Part shown: positions 1 through 9,110 of the stretch, piece after piece
Layout of the letters: every line of letters starts with the position of its first letter
Numbering within the stretch: position 1 is the first letter of the stretch
Position numbers and translations under genes: made by a program
Source of the DNA: Bacteroidota bacterium
Lineage (GTDB): Bacteria > Bacteroidota > Bacteroidia > Chitinophagales > Chitinophagaceae
Direction: 5' to 3'
Assembly (NCBI GenBank): GCA_018268135.1
Contig: JAFDXD010000016.1
Coordinates: 1-34,082 of the forward strand
DNA: 34,082 nucleotides
Notes under the pieces: generated by a model
The model's input: only the letters and a program-made list of their open reading frames with translations
What the model was told of the DNA's origin: nothing
Database searches by the model: none

Positions 1-477
1 ATTCAAATACTTTATGATGTACAAAAAGAATTAGAAAAGCAATTATCTGTATTGCCCCGCAAACAAATAGCAGAAAAAGCACTTATGCATAGCCGTTGGG
101 TAGTATTGCAGAATGAGGATATTGCATTTGATTTTATAAATGAATATGCTCCGGAACATTTAATTATTGCATCTAACCATGCAGAAGCGCTTGCAGATAA
201 AGTAAGAAATGCCGGCAGTGTTTTTCTCGGAAACTTTTCGCCGGAGAGTGTGGGAGATTATGCTTCGGGTACCAATCACACCCTGCCCACCAATGGATAT
301 GCAAAAGCATATAGCGGTGTATCGGTAGATAGTTTTATCAGACAAATTACTTTTCAGCATTTAACCAGTCAGGGTATTTGTAATATTGGGCCTGCTGTAG
401 AAGCAATGGCACTTACAGAAGGCCTGCAGGCTCACAAAGAGGCTGTAACCATTCGATTAAAAAATTTAAAAGATTAA
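1..477 (+). CDS. hisD: Histidinol dehydrogenase, C-terminal part (5' end outside window)
   Basis: HisD oxidises L-histidinol to L-histidine in two NAD-dependent steps, the last reactions of histidine synthesis. The reading frame is open from base 1 with no upstream stop, so this is the last 158 codons of a roughly 430-residue enzyme; an apparent TTG start at 52 is only an internal codon. Three family signatures are visible. APEHL carries the catalytic Glu-His pair, GDYASGTNHTLPT carries the zinc-ligand Asp, and EGLQAH near the C-terminus carries the last zinc-ligand His. It is the first visible gene of a co-directional his operon, and hisC starts 13 bp after its stop. Identity is secure; the N-terminal half cannot be judged. 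Confidence 0.96.
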   Translation: MQILYDVQKELEKQLSVLPRKQIAEKALMHSRWVVLQNEDIAFDFINEYAPEHLIIASNHAEALADKVRNAGSVFLGNFSPESVGDYASGTNHTLPTNGYAKAYSGVSVDSFIRQITFQHLTSQGICNIGPAVEAMALTEGLQAHKEAVTIRLKNLKD

Positions 478-490
478 AATAAGGAGCAGT

Positions 491-1543
491 ATGAAATTTA
501 ATGTCAATGATTTGGTGAGGAAAAATATTCAGTCTTTGAAGCCCTATTCTTCTGCCAGGCACGAGTTTGAAGGAGAGGCCTCTGTTTTTTTGGATGCAAA
601 TGAAAATGCCTTTGGATCAACCCTGCACGAAAACTTTAACCGCTATCCCGATCCTCTGCAATGGCAGTTAAAATTTCAATTGGCTAAAATAAAAGGAGTG
701 CCTGCCGAAAATATTTTTATAGGCAATGGCAGTGATGAAGTTATTGATTTAGCGTATAGAATATTTTGCAACCCGGCAAAAGATAATGTAATTATTTGCC
801 CACCTACCTATGGCATGTATGAAGTTAGTGGCAATATAAATGATGTTGAAATCCGTAAAGTAAATCTTACAGAAAATTTTCAATTAAATGTAGAAGGGAT
901 TATGCAGGCTTGTGATGCCAATACCAAATTGCTTTTTATTTGCTCCCCCAATAATCCCACTGGCAATAATTTAAACCGGGCGGATATAGAATGGTTGTTG
1001 AATAATTTTAACGGGATGGTAATAATTGATGAAGCCTATATCAATTATTCTGCACAAAAATCTTTTATAGCAGAACTTACTGAGTACAATAATTTGATAG
1101 TAATGCAAACCCTTTCAAAAGCCTGGGGCCTTGCAGCTTTGAGGCTGGGGCTGTGCTTTGCCTCCTTAGATATCATCAATTTATTTAACAAAGTAAAACC
1201 GCCCTACAATATTAACCAGGCATCGCAACAATTGGGCTTTGAAGCTTTGCAGCAAACCCTGCAGGTAAATGAGTGGATAAGAGTAACGGTAGAAGAGAGA
1301 GAAAAACTGAGTGAGCAGCTTCAGGGATTTTTATTTGTTGAAAAAATTTATAAGAGCGATTCAAATTTTATTTTGATAAAAGTAAAAGATGCCAATAAAT
1401 TGTACCACTACCTTTGTACTCAGGCTGTGGTAGTGCGTAAGAGAAACACAGAGCCTCTTTGTGAAGAGTGCATCCGCATCACAGTAGGTACACCCGAAGA
1501 AAATAGCAGGTTGATAGAATTATTAAAAAAATATAAAGATTAG
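491..1543 (+). CDS. hisC: Histidinol-phosphate aminotransferase
   Basis: A PLP-dependent class I/II aminotransferase that converts imidazole acetol phosphate and glutamate to L-histidinol phosphate and 2-oxoglutarate. The protein has 350 residues, normal for HisC. Visible motifs are DANENAFG near residue 35 (substrate arm), GNGSDEVID at 78-86 (phosphate region), SPNNPTG at 152-158, DEAY at 180-183 (the Asp that contacts the pyridine nitrogen) and [14 protein letters not shown] at 207-220 with the Schiff-base lysine K210. The C-terminal [10 protein letters not shown] segment holds the Arg that binds the substrate carboxylate. AAGGAG at 481-486 lies 4 nt before the ATG, an unusually clear ribosome binding site for this phylum. 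HisB begins 4 bp after its stop, so the two are almost certainly on one mRNA. Confidence 0.97.
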   Translation: MKFNVNDLVRKNIQSLKPYSSARHEFEGEASVFLDANENAFGSTLHENFNRYPDPLQWQLKFQLAKIKGVPAENIFIGNGSDEVIDLAYRIFCNPAKDNVIICPPTYGMYEVSGNINDVEIRKVNLTENFQLNVEGIMQACDANTKLLFICSPNNPTGNNLNRADIEWLLNNFNGMVIIDEAYINYSAQKSFIAELTEYNNLIVMQTLSKAWGLAALRLGLCFASLDIINLFNKVKPPYNINQASQQLGFEALQQTLQVNEWIRVTVEEREKLSEQLQGFLFVEKIYKSDSNFILIKVKDANKLYHYLCTQAVVVRKRNTEPLCEECIRITVGTPEENSRLIELLKKYKD

Positions 1544-1547
1544 GATA

Positions 1548-2708
1548 ATGAGCAACAAGAAAGCGCCAACAAAAGTTTTATTTATTGACAGGGATGGCAC
1601 CCTAATTAATGAGGCTCCGCCTACCTATCAGTTAGACAGTTTTGATAAATTGCAATTTTACCCTCATGTATTTGAGTATCTCACAAAAATAGCCACTGAG
1701 TTGAATTATGAGTTGGTGATGGTTACCAATCAGGATGGGTTAGGTACGGATGACTTTCCTGAAGAAAAATTTTGGCCTGTTCAAAATTTTGTAATGCATA
1801 GCCTGCAAAATGAAAACATACATTTTTCAAATGTGTTGATTGATAAAACTTTTGCTGATCAAAATGCAGCAACACGTAAGCCAGGTACAGGCATGCTTAC
1901 AGCGTATCTAAATAATTCTGCATACGATTTGGAACACTCCTTTGTAATTGGCGACAGGCTTACGGATATGCAACTTGCCAGTAACCTGGGTTGCAAAGGT
2001 ATTTGGCTAAATGTAGATGAAAGCCTGGGAGCAGACGAAGTAGGCGGCAATATTGATATGCTAAAACAAAAAACTATTGTATTAACCACACCTGATTGGG
2101 AAAAAATTTACCGGTATTTAAAATTACCACCCAGGGCAATAGTTCATCAAAGAAATACCAATGAAACAAAAATAAATATTGAGCTAAACTTAGATGGCAA
2201 TGCTGTTTCAGACATAGATACAGGGCTTGGTTTTTTTGATCACATGTTAGACCAGTTATCAAAACATAGCGGTATTGATTTAAAAATTAAATGCCAGGGC
2301 GATTTACATATAGATGAGCATCATAGTATTGAAGATGTAGCCATTGCACTTGGCGAAGCATTTGCAAAAGCGCTGGGCGATAAAAAAGGGATAGAGCGAT
2401 ATGGTTTTTTATTGCCGATGGATGATTGTTTAGCACAGGTAGCCATTGACTTTGGTGGAAGAAGCTGGTTAGTGTGGAAAGTAAAATTTTTAAGAGACAA
2501 AATTGGAGAAATGCCTACCGAAATGTTTTATCATTTCTTTAAATCATTTACAGATGCAGCCAAATGTAATTTGAATATAAAAGCAAAAGGCAAAAATGAG
2601 CACCATAAAATAGAGGCCATATTTAAAGCTTTTGCAAAAGCCATAAGGATGGCAGTGCAGAGAGATATTAATAATGACAAATTGCCCACTACTAAAGGAG
2701 TTTTATAA
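1548..2708 (+). CDS. hisB: Bifunctional histidinol-phosphatase / imidazoleglycerol-phosphate dehydratase
   Basis: The protein has 386 residues and two enzymes. Residues 1 to about 170 form a HAD phosphatase (histidinol phosphate to histidinol), with FIDRDGTL containing the nucleophile D14 and acid/base D16, VTNQDG at 59-64, RKPGTGM from R110, and GDRLTD at 135-140. Residues from about 190 form IGP dehydratase, with [12 protein letters not shown] and DEHHSIED (256-263) supplying metal-binding His and Glu residues, a second EHHKIEA site, and a typical C-terminal end. The HAD half lacks the Cys/His zinc loop of the E. coli enzyme; the equivalent stretch (about residues 97-109) has no Cys or His. 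The start lies 4 bp after hisC, and the stop abuts the hisH ATG with no gap. Confidence 0.97.
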   Translation: MSNKKAPTKVLFIDRDGTLINEAPPTYQLDSFDKLQFYPHVFEYLTKIATELNYELVMVTNQDGLGTDDFPEEKFWPVQNFVMHSLQNENIHFSNVLIDKTFADQNAATRKPGTGMLTAYLNNSAYDLEHSFVIGDRLTDMQLASNLGCKGIWLNVDESLGADEVGGNIDMLKQKTIVLTTPDWEKIYRYLKLPPRAIVHQRNTNETKINIELNLDGNAVSDIDTGLGFFDHMLDQLSKHSGIDLKIKCQGDLHIDEHHSIEDVAIALGEAFAKALGDKKGIERYGFLLPMDDCLAQVAIDFGGRSWLVWKVKFLRDKIGEMPTEMFYHFFKSFTDAAKCNLNIKAKGKNEHHKIEAIFKAFAKAIRMAVQRDINNDKLPTTKGVL

Positions 2709-3296
2709 ATGGAGATTGCAATTATTAAATATAATGCCGGTAACACTCAAAGTGTGTTATTTGCCCTGCAAAGACTTGGCTATAAAGCGGTAGTAACAGA
2801 TGATAAAAAAATATTGAGCAATGCCGATAAAGTTATTTTTCCGGGTGTAGGCAATGCAGGAGCTGCAATGCAAAGCCTGCAATTAACCGGCCTCGATAAA
2901 TTAATACCGGCTTTAACCCAGCCAGTATTGGGTGTATGTGTTGGTATGCAATTGCTTTGCAATTATTCAGAAGAAGCTAATACCAATTGCCTTGGAATTA
3001 TTAATACTTCAGTTAAGAAATTTGTTTCTGCAACAAAAAAAATTCCACACATGGGCTGGAATACTATTTACAATTTTAATTCGATACTGCTTGATGGGGT
3101 AAAGCAACATGAGTTTGTATATTATGTACACAGTTACTATGCAGCTCTTTGCAATGCCAGTATTGCCACCACAGATTATATATTGCCTTACAGCGCCATG
3201 TTGCAGCAGGATAATTTTTATGGGGTGCAGTTTCATGCCGAAAAATCGGCAAAGGCAGGAGATAAAATACTTTTAAACTTTTTACAATTAACATGA
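2709..3296 (+). CDS. hisH: Imidazole glycerol phosphate synthase, glutaminase subunit
   Basis: HisH is the class I glutamine amidotransferase that releases ammonia from glutamine and channels it into HisF. At 195 residues it has the usual length. The nucleophile is C77 in GVCVGMQLL and the other triad members are H176 and E178 in QFHAEKS; FPGVGNAG at 44-51 is the oxyanion-side loop. The usual FHPEKS is FHAEKS here, a mild substitution next to the catalytic His. The gene begins directly at the end of hisB, and AAAGGAG at 2694-2700, inside the hisB coding sequence, is a well-placed ribosome binding site 8 nt ahead of the ATG. Its own stop overlaps the hisA start in an ATGA of 4 bp, which suggests translational coupling. 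Confidence 0.97.
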   Translation: MEIAIIKYNAGNTQSVLFALQRLGYKAVVTDDKKILSNADKVIFPGVGNAGAAMQSLQLTGLDKLIPALTQPVLGVCVGMQLLCNYSEEANTNCLGIINTSVKKFVSATKKIPHMGWNTIYNFNSILLDGVKQHEFVYYVHSYYAALCNASIATTDYILPYSAMLQQDNFYGVQFHAEKSAKAGDKILLNFLQLT

Positions 3297-4006
3297 AAAT
3301 TATTCCGGCTATAGATATTATGGATGGTAAGTGTGTGAGGCTTACGCAGGGCGATTTTTCCAGGCAAAAAATGTATAGCAATAACCCGGTGGAGGTTGCT
3401 AAAAGCTTTGAAGATGCTGGATTTGAGCGCCTTCACCTTGTAGATTTGGATGGGGCTAAAAAGGGAGCTATCCAAAATATCAGCGTACTTAAAAATATTA
3501 CTGATGCTACCAGCCTGCAGGTAGATTTTGGTGGGGGTATAAAATCTGCTGAAGATATTGCGGCAGTTTTGGAAAACGGTGCAGCCCTTGTAACCATTGG
3601 AAGCCTTGCTGTAAAACAGCCTGCACTATTGGCTGGTTGGATTAAAATATATGGAACGAAAAAATTCTTTATAGGAGCTGATGTGTATGATGAAAAAATA
3701 AAAATTAGAGGATGGCTTGAAGACGGCGGTATAGATATATTTACTTTTTTGAGCAATATGAAGAATATTGGCGCTACGCAATTTTTTTGTACAGACATAA
3801 AAAAAGATGGAGCCATGCAAGGCCCATCTATTGAGTTGTATAAAAAAATGATTCAGCATTTTGATGGCATAAGCCTTACAGCTAGCGGCGGCGTAACTAC
3901 CCTGAATGATTTGCATCTTTTGCAAAAGATTGGATGCAGTGGTGCCATTGTGGGCAAAGCAATTTATGAGCAAACAATTTCATTAACAGAGCTAAGTACA
4001 TTTTAA
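3293..4006 (+). CDS. hisA: ProFAR isomerase (phosphoribosylformimino-AICAR ribotide isomerase)
   Basis: HisA is a (beta-alpha)8 barrel that catalyses the Amadori rearrangement of ProFAR to PRFAR. The 237-residue protein begins with IPAIDIMDGKCVRLTQG, in which Asp 8 is the general base, and carries a second catalytic Asp in CTDIKKDGAMQGP in the C-terminal half. The phosphate-binding glycines lie in DFGGGIKS and TASGGV, a half-barrel repeat typical of HisA and HisF. The start overlaps the hisH stop by 4 bp, and hisF begins 6 bp downstream. HisF is the paralogue, but the KDGAMQGP motif and the gene order identify this one as HisA. Confidence 0.97.
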   Translation: MKIIPAIDIMDGKCVRLTQGDFSRQKMYSNNPVEVAKSFEDAGFERLHLVDLDGAKKGAIQNISVLKNITDATSLQVDFGGGIKSAEDIAAVLENGAALVTIGSLAVKQPALLAGWIKIYGTKKFFIGADVYDEKIKIRGWLEDGGIDIFTFLSNMKNIGATQFFCTDIKKDGAMQGPSIELYKKMIQHFDGISLTASGGVTTLNDLHLLQKIGCSGAIVGKAIYEQTISLTELSTF

Positions 4007-4012
4007 AAAAAA

Positions 4013-4771
4013 ATGCTGGCAAAAAGAATAATTCCCTGCCTGGATATAAAAGATGGGCGAACGGTAAAAGGCGTAAATTTTGTAGATATAAAAGATGCAG
4101 GTGACCCCGTAGCGTTGGCAGTAAAATATGCAGAGCAGGGAGCAGACGAATTGGTTTTTTTAGACATAACGGCTACGGTAGAACGAAGAAAAACGCTGGC
4201 AACCCTTGTAAAAGAAATTGCTGCTGCCATCAATATCCCATTTACAGTAGGGGGCGGCATTACTACAGTAAAAGATGTAGAGTTGCTTTTACACAATGGA
4301 GCTGATAAAATATCTGTAAATTCTGCAGCCTTTAGAAACCCTGATATTTTAACTCAAATGAGCAATGCATTTGGTAGCCAGTGTGTAGTACTTGCCATTG
4401 ATACTAAAAAAGAAGCAGATGGGGAATGGTATGTATATTTAAATGGTGGCAGGGTAAAAACTTCTTCTACCACTATTGAGTGGGCTACCAAAGCAGTAGA
4501 GGCGGGGGCAGGCGAAATTTTACTGACAAGCATGAACAATGACGGAACTAAAAATGGGTTTGCTTTGGATATAACAAAAGCTTTAACGGGATTACTTCAA
4601 GTGCCTGTAATAGCTTCTGGCGGAGCCGGCAATATGCAACATTTTAAAGACGTATTTGTACAAGCCAATGCAGATGCGGCTTTGGCTGCAAGTATTTTTC
4701 ATTTTGGCGAAATTGCTATTCCGGATTTAAAGCATTACCTGCAAGAAAATGATATTTTAATGAGGATTTAA
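4013..4771 (+). CDS. hisF: Imidazole glycerol phosphate synthase, cyclase subunit
   Basis: HisF uses ammonia delivered by HisH to convert PRFAR to imidazole glycerol phosphate and AICAR, so it links histidine to purine synthesis. It has 252 residues. The catalytic Asp residues are in [11 protein letters not shown] (near residue 11) and VLAIDTKK (near 130). Phosphate-binding segments are VGGGITT and ASGGAGN, and the [12 protein letters not shown] loop is diagnostic for HisF. Only six A residues separate it from hisA. After its stop the operon opens into a 119-bp gap before hisIE, the only large gap in the visible cluster. Confidence 0.97.
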   Translation: MLAKRIIPCLDIKDGRTVKGVNFVDIKDAGDPVALAVKYAEQGADELVFLDITATVERRKTLATLVKEIAAAINIPFTVGGGITTVKDVELLLHNGADKISVNSAAFRNPDILTQMSNAFGSQCVVLAIDTKKEADGEWYVYLNGGRVKTSSTTIEWATKAVEAGAGEILLTSMNNDGTKNGFALDITKALTGLLQVPVIASGGAGNMQHFKDVFVQANADAALAASIFHFGEIAIPDLKHYLQENDILMRI

Positions 4772-4890
4772 TGAATTGGCAACTGCCATATTGAAACAGA
4801 ATTTTGGCTATGCACTTTCATTAAGATTTTTTTTAAAAAATAACAGCTCAAAAAAATTTGATCATTCTTAAAAATATATAAAACATTACA
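4772..4890 (+). other. Intra-operon gap between hisF and hisIE
   Basis: The gap is 119 bp of very AT-rich sequence inside an operon whose other junctions range from a 4-bp overlap to 13 bp. It holds a run of eight T followed by six A (about 4830-4843) and a TTTG at about 4857, but no TAnnTTTG box that I can pair with it. A seven-codon ATG frame overlaps the hisF stop and is probably not meaningful. The gap could be an internal promoter or leader, or a decayed gene; the sequence does not decide. Confidence 0.4.
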
Positions 4891-5490
4891 ATGAAAATTG
4901 ACTTTAAGAAATATACAGATGGCCTGGTGCCCGTGGTGGTGCAGGATGATTCTACTCAAAAAGTATTAATGCTGGGTTTTATGAATGAAGAGGCATTAAA
5001 AAAAACGCAACTGGAAAATAAGGTTACATTTTTTAGCAGGAGCAAGCAAAGGCTTTGGACAAAAGGCGAAACCAGCGGAAATTATTTAAATGTAAAATCC
5101 ATCACTCCAGATTGCGACCAGGATACCCTGCTGGTGAAGGTTTTACCAAATGGGCCTGTATGCCATACCGGCGCTGATACATGCTTTAATGAAAAAAATA
5201 GTGGAGCGTCTTTTATTTATGAGCTTGAAAAAATTATTGAAGACCGGAAGAACAACCCTGCTGAAGACTCGTACAGCAGTAGCCTTTTTGCCAAAGGCAT
5301 TAATAAAATTGCACAAAAGGTAGGGGAAGAAGCGGTGGAGTTGGTGATAGAAGCAAAAGATGAAGATGCCAATTTATTTAAAAATGAAGCAGCAGATTTA
5401 TTGTTTCATTACATAGTTTTATTGCAGGCCAAAGGCTTTTCACTCGCCGATATAGAAGAGGTATTGTATAAGAGGCATCAAAAAAAATAA
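4891..5490 (+). CDS. hisI: Bifunctional phosphoribosyl-AMP cyclohydrolase / phosphoribosyl-ATP pyrophosphatase
   Basis: This HisIE fusion (199 residues) does steps two and three of the pathway: PR-ATP to PR-AMP (HisE) and hydrolytic opening of PR-AMP (HisI). The N-terminal HisI half shows WTKGETSGN, the acidic metal cluster DCDQDTLL, and the zinc ligands of VCHTGADTC. The C-terminal HisE half, from about residue 110, shows FAKGINKIAQKVGEEAVELVIEA, the helix with the metal-binding Glu residues, and ends in a typical YKRHQKK tail. The ATG is chosen because HisI proteins begin within a few residues of this point. The gene runs convergently into the PH-domain gene with only 3 bp between stops and no terminator hairpin. 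The fused form is also written hisIE. Confidence 0.97.
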   Translation: MKIDFKKYTDGLVPVVVQDDSTQKVLMLGFMNEEALKKTQLENKVTFFSRSKQRLWTKGETSGNYLNVKSITPDCDQDTLLVKVLPNGPVCHTGADTCFNEKNSGASFIYELEKIIEDRKNNPAEDSYSSSLFAKGINKIAQKVGEEAVELVIEAKDEDANLFKNEAADLLFHYIVLLQAKGFSLADIEEVLYKRHQKK

Positions 5491-5493
5491 TTG

Positions 5494-6123
5494 TCAGGTA
5501 TTTTGTATCAGTTTGTTTTTTTGGGTATCATACTCTTGCTGGGTGATAGCGCCTCTTTGCAGTAAATCAAATAATTTTTGCAATTCATCAGCAATCATTT
5601 GCCCGCTGGGCGCCTGACTGTTGTGAGCGCTTTCTGCAAAGGTTTTGGCTAAAAGTGCAGCCTGGTTACTCAATTGCATATTTTTATATTCTTCCTGGGC
5701 ATGGGTAATGGTATCTTTCAAAAGTTTAGGATGATGTATCATCTCATAATTAGTTTCACCAAGCTCTGCCGCAGTTTGTATATCTACATTGCCAAATCCA
5801 AAAACCCTGCCCCAAAAAGATTGTGAGTACTCAATATTATTTATTTTATCTAAAGGGCTTTCCTTGGCATGATGGCTTAAAATTCCTCCTTCATCTATCA
5901 CCCTGATATTGGTAACTGCCCAAATATTGTGCACCCAAATAAAATAGGCCATCAGTGGATACAATGCTGTAATTAAAATTACCAGGAAAGCAGTAGAAGC
6001 CTTAAAAAAAATGATGCAGGTTATAGCAATCAGTACCCATACTAAAAATGGAACTACAAGCTTTAGCCAATGATGCCTGATAATTAATAAAACTTTTTCG
6101 TTTGGTTTTAAAGCAGTCCTCAT
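5494..6123 (-). CDS. Membrane PH-domain (bPH2/YdbS-like) protein with C-terminal SHOCT domain
   Basis: The 209-residue protein has a short cytoplasmic N-terminus, then two closely spaced hydrophobic segments (about 22-40 and 45-65). A bacterial PH-like domain follows, recognisable from WAVTNIRVIDEGGIL, the SPLDKINNIEYSQSFWGRVFGFGNVDIQT core and the following strand-rich part. The last 30 residues (ADELQKLFDLLQRGAITQQEYDTQKNKLI) match the SHOCT pattern, a short helical oligomerisation module often found at protein C-termini. No enzymatic function is implied; bPH2 proteins are poorly characterised membrane proteins. It lies 43 bp downstream of the M13 peptidase gene on the same strand, so the two may be co-transcribed. 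Confidence 0.85.
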   Translation of the reverse strand: MRTALKPNEKVLLIIRHHWLKLVVPFLVWVLIAITCIIFFKASTAFLVILITALYPLMAYFIWVHNIWAVTNIRVIDEGGILSHHAKESPLDKINNIEYSQSFWGRVFGFGNVDIQTAAELGETNYEMIHHPKLLKDTITHAQEEYKNMQLSNQAALLAKTFAESAHNSQAPSGQMIADELQKLFDLLQRGAITQQEYDTQKNKLIQNT

Positions 6124-6166
6124 TATTACAAGTTAAAAAATCTCTACAGATTTATGTAAAAATATT

Positions 6167-8194
6167 TTACCAGATTTTTACCCTAAGGCTGTCTGGCCTG
6201 TACATTTTATCGCCGGGCTTTATATTAAATGCTTCATAAAACTCCGGAACATTTACAAATGGCCCGTTTACCCTTTCTTTAGCGGGAGCATGCACATCTA
6301 TTAGCAGGCTGCTTGCAAGGGCATCTTTTCTTTTTTTGTAAAGCCATCCTAATGAGTAGCCCAAAAAGAAGCGTTGCAATGGAGTGTAGCCGCTAATTTT
6401 TTCATTCTTTTTATATGCTTCGGTTTTTTTAAATGCATCAAGGCCTAATAAAATACCACCAAGGTCTGCAATATTTTCACCTTGTGTGGCTTCGCCATTT
6501 ACATGCAAGGTATCTACCGGAGTAAATTCATTAAATTGTTTGATAATCATTTTTGCTCTTGAAGTAAATTCCTCAGCATCTTTTTTACTCCACCAGTTTC
6601 TTAAATTACCATTAGCATCATATTGCCGGCCCTGATCGTCAAAGCCATGTGTAATTTCGTGGCCAATGGTAGATGCGGCTGCATAGCCATACACCAATGC
6701 ATCATCCAGGTCTTCATCTTTATATCCGGGTACTGCAAATATTCCGGCAGGCAATACTATTTCATTATTGCTGGGGTTATAATACGCATTATAAGTTTGT
6801 GGTGTCATATCCCACTCGGTTCTATCTACAGGTTTGCCTAATTTGTTAGCGTCATAAATACTCCACCATTCATTGGCACGTATTACATTTAAAACCCAGG
6901 GGCCATTATCAATTTTTAAACTGCTAAAGTCTTTCCACTTATCAGGATAGCCTACTTTTTTAGTAATCTTTGCAAGTTTATCGTATGCTTTCTCTTTAGT
7001 ACTGTCACTCATCCAGGTAAGGTTTTTTATTCTTTCTTTATAAGCAGCACGAATGTTTTCAACAATATCCGAATATCTTTTTTTAGCGGCTTCGCTAAAA
7101 TATTCTTTTACAAATAGCTGGCCAAGCGCTTCGCCCATGGCATTTTGCTCAGAATTTAAAACTCTTTTCCACCTGGGTTGTGGCTCAGATACTCCACTCA
7201 GGGTTTTAGAATATTCAAATTTTTCATTAAAGGTTTTGCTGTCAAGATAAGCTGCAAAAGTGCTTATCACTCTTACTTTCAAATAATTTTTCCAGATAGA
7301 TAGAGGCGTGGTTTTTATTTCATTGCTGAGAAAAGTATAAAATTCAGGCTGGCCTACAATTACAGAATCTACTTTATCTAATCCTGTAGCTTTTGAGTAA
7401 ATGCCCCAATGGATGGCCGGTGCAATAGCAGATAGCCCGGCATAACTCATTTTATGATAATTTTCATAAGGGTCTCTCAAATCGGCCAGGCTCCGGCTTG
7501 TTTTGGCAAGTTTGGTTTCTAAAGCAAAAATTTCATCTGCATCTTTTTGTGCATTTGCACTATCAATATGCGTAAGGGTTTTTAATAAATATATTTTATA
7601 AGCCTCTCTTACTTTTGTAGTTCTTGCATCGGTATTAAAATAAAAATCCCGGTTAGGCATTCCCAGCCCGCCCTGAGTAAACTGTACTGCCATTTCATCA
7701 CTGTGCTTATCATCTTGCGCCACACTTGTGTTAAACACACAGCCTACTCCTTTATTATGCAGGTCGGCAGTTTCACTTATAAAGCCATCTAAATTTGTGA
7801 TGGCATCTATATTTTTAAATTCGCCCGAAAGTACAGACAGGCCTGCTTTTTCTATATCTGCTGAATCCATTCCGCTCTTCCAAAAATCTCCAATCTTTTG
7901 TGTGATACTTCCATTTGCTTCACTTGATGTTGCAGCGTTTTCATTAATTTTTTTGAGCTTTGCATAAATATCTTCTTCTACAAGGTTGCCAATGCCCCAT
8001 CCACTTTCCGATGGTGGTATTGCTGTTCTTTTTATCCATCCGCCATTGGCAAAATCAAAAAAATCATCCCCCGGTTTTACAGTGCTATCTACATCAGAAG
8101 CTAAAATATCGGGCTTAGTACTTTGTGTGGCTGTATGCGTATTACATGCAGCCATACCTGTTACTACTAAAGAAAGAAATATCAGTTTTTTCAT
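6167..8194 (-). CDS. M13 family zinc metallopeptidase (neprilysin/PepO-like) lipoprotein
   Basis: The 675-residue protein opens with a lipoprotein signal peptide whose lipobox MAAC puts the lipidated cysteine at C17, so it should be membrane-anchored outside the cytoplasm. The catalytic region has all M13 features: NAYYNPSNNEIVLPAGI, the zinc motif HEITH (H512, E513, H516), and ENIADLGG with third ligand E573 and D577. The family often ends in CxVW and this one ends in VKIW. M13 peptidases cleave oligopeptides, usually on the amino side of hydrophobic residues, and fit a role in peptide turnover at the envelope. The start is supported by the signal peptide. It is transcribed away from trmH across a 211-bp divergent region. 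Confidence 0.95.
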   Translation of the reverse strand: MKKLIFLSLVVTGMAACNTHTATQSTKPDILASDVDSTVKPGDDFFDFANGGWIKRTAIPPSESGWGIGNLVEEDIYAKLKKINENAATSSEANGSITQKIGDFWKSGMDSADIEKAGLSVLSGEFKNIDAITNLDGFISETADLHNKGVGCVFNTSVAQDDKHSDEMAVQFTQGGLGMPNRDFYFNTDARTTKVREAYKIYLLKTLTHIDSANAQKDADEIFALETKLAKTSRSLADLRDPYENYHKMSYAGLSAIAPAIHWGIYSKATGLDKVDSVIVGQPEFYTFLSNEIKTTPLSIWKNYLKVRVISTFAAYLDSKTFNEKFEYSKTLSGVSEPQPRWKRVLNSEQNAMGEALGQLFVKEYFSEAAKKRYSDIVENIRAAYKERIKNLTWMSDSTKEKAYDKLAKITKKVGYPDKWKDFSSLKIDNGPWVLNVIRANEWWSIYDANKLGKPVDRTEWDMTPQTYNAYYNPSNNEIVLPAGIFAVPGYKDEDLDDALVYGYAAASTIGHEITHGFDDQGRQYDANGNLRNWWSKKDAEEFTSRAKMIIKQFNEFTPVDTLHVNGEATQGENIADLGGILLGLDAFKKTEAYKKNEKISGYTPLQRFFLGYSLGWLYKKRKDALASSLLIDVHAPAKERVNGPFVNVPEFYEAFNIKPGDKMYRPDSLRVKIW

Positions 8195-8405
8195 TTTAAT
8201 TTTTTTTTAGAAACTTAGTGAATGGCATTTTTGCATTAGGTTGTTGATACAAAAAGTCTTTTTGGCCATAAACAGCTTTTGTTTCTATGCTGGTAAATTG
8301 TGTAAGGTATTATTGTTTGGCATAAAAATAAGGTTAAAAGTAGGCAATCAATATATCTGGTAAAAAATATTTTGATGAAAGGTAGTTTATACTGATTTTC
8401 GCAAA
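8195..8405. other. Divergent intergenic region between M13 peptidase and trmH
   Basis: This 211-bp AT-rich region must hold both promoters. On the minus strand TAAGTTTC (plus-strand 8210-8217) is one mismatch from the -7 consensus but has no paired -33 box at 19 nt. On the plus strand I find no good TAnnTTTG. No ORF, hairpin or repeat stands out. Confidence 0.4.
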
Positions 8406-8996
8406 ATGACACCAGAAAGGACTACCAGGTTAGAAAATGTACTGGCAAAACGCCAGCCCGGCCTCAGCATTGTACTCGAAAATGTGGCTGACCCTCATAA
8501 TATTTCTGCCGTAATGCGTACATGCGATGCTGTTGGTGTTCAGGATATTTATATATTAAATACCAAAATTGCCAGGCATAAAAAATGGGGAGCTAAAAGC
8601 TCATCCAGCGCTGCTAAGTGGCTTACTATTCATCAGTTTACAGATGCACAAGAATGTTTTGATGCATTAAGAAAAAATTTTTCACGAATCTACAGCACTC
8701 ACCTTAGTAGCGATGCAGTGGGGCTTTACCAAACAGATCTTACACAGAGTACTGCTCTTGTATTTGGTAATGAGCATGATGGTGTGAGCGAGGATATTAT
8801 TGCATTAACTGATGGGAATATTATCATCCCACAGGTAGGTGTTATAAAATCTTTAAACATATCTGTAGCTTGTGCTGTATGCCTGTATGAAGCCTACAGG
8901 CAAAAAGAATTAGCCGGGCATTATAACCAGCCACAATTAGTGGGAGAAAGATTTAACGCTTTAAAATCTTCCTGGGGGTTTCATGAAACGGATTAA
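8406..8996 (+). CDS. trmH: tRNA (guanosine-2'-O-)-methyltransferase, SpoU/TrmH family
   Basis: TrmH methylates the 2'-O of a guanosine in the tRNA D-loop (G18 in E. coli) with S-adenosylmethionine. The protein is a SPOUT trefoil-knot enzyme. Motif 1 is seen in ADPHNISAVMRTCDAVGV near the N-terminus, motif 2 in LVFGNEHDGVS, and motif 3 in IPQVGVIKSLNISVACAVCLYE. The N-terminus (TPERTTRLENVLAKRQPGLSIVLENV) lines up with E. coli TrmH and lacks the L30e-like N domain of RlmB, which argues against rRNA methyltransferase. At 196 residues it is shorter than E. coli TrmH (229) at the C-terminus. It stands alone, with its own upstream region. Confidence 0.9.
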   Translation: MTPERTTRLENVLAKRQPGLSIVLENVADPHNISAVMRTCDAVGVQDIYILNTKIARHKKWGAKSSSSAAKWLTIHQFTDAQECFDALRKNFSRIYSTHLSSDAVGLYQTDLTQSTALVFGNEHDGVSEDIIALTDGNIIIPQVGVIKSLNISVACAVCLYEAYRQKELAGHYNQPQLVGERFNALKSSWGFHETD

Positions 8997-9060
8997 CTCC
9001 CTAAGATATGTATAAAAATATTTGTAGATAAATGACTAACCCGTTTTTTATTTTGGCAAA

Positions 9061-9090
9061 TTGTTTTTACACAATATTCAAATAACTTTA
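9061..9090 (+). promoter_or_regulatory. Candidate Bacteroidetes-type promoter of the S9 peptidase gene
   Basis: TTG at 9061-9063, a 19-nt spacer and TAACTTTA at 9083-9090 fit the -33/-7 pattern with one mismatch in the -7 box. The predicted transcript would start near 9097, about 14 nt before the ATG. Confidence 0.45.
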
Positions 9091-9110
9091 ATGTACCAAA
9101 ATATAAAATA

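Noticed and set aside
1-490. Attenuator or his leader peptide
   Set aside because: The operon start lies outside the window. The visible part is hisD coding sequence.
3433-3816. 127-codon minus-strand ORF inside hisA
   Set aside because: Antisense shadow of an intact, well-conserved hisA gene.
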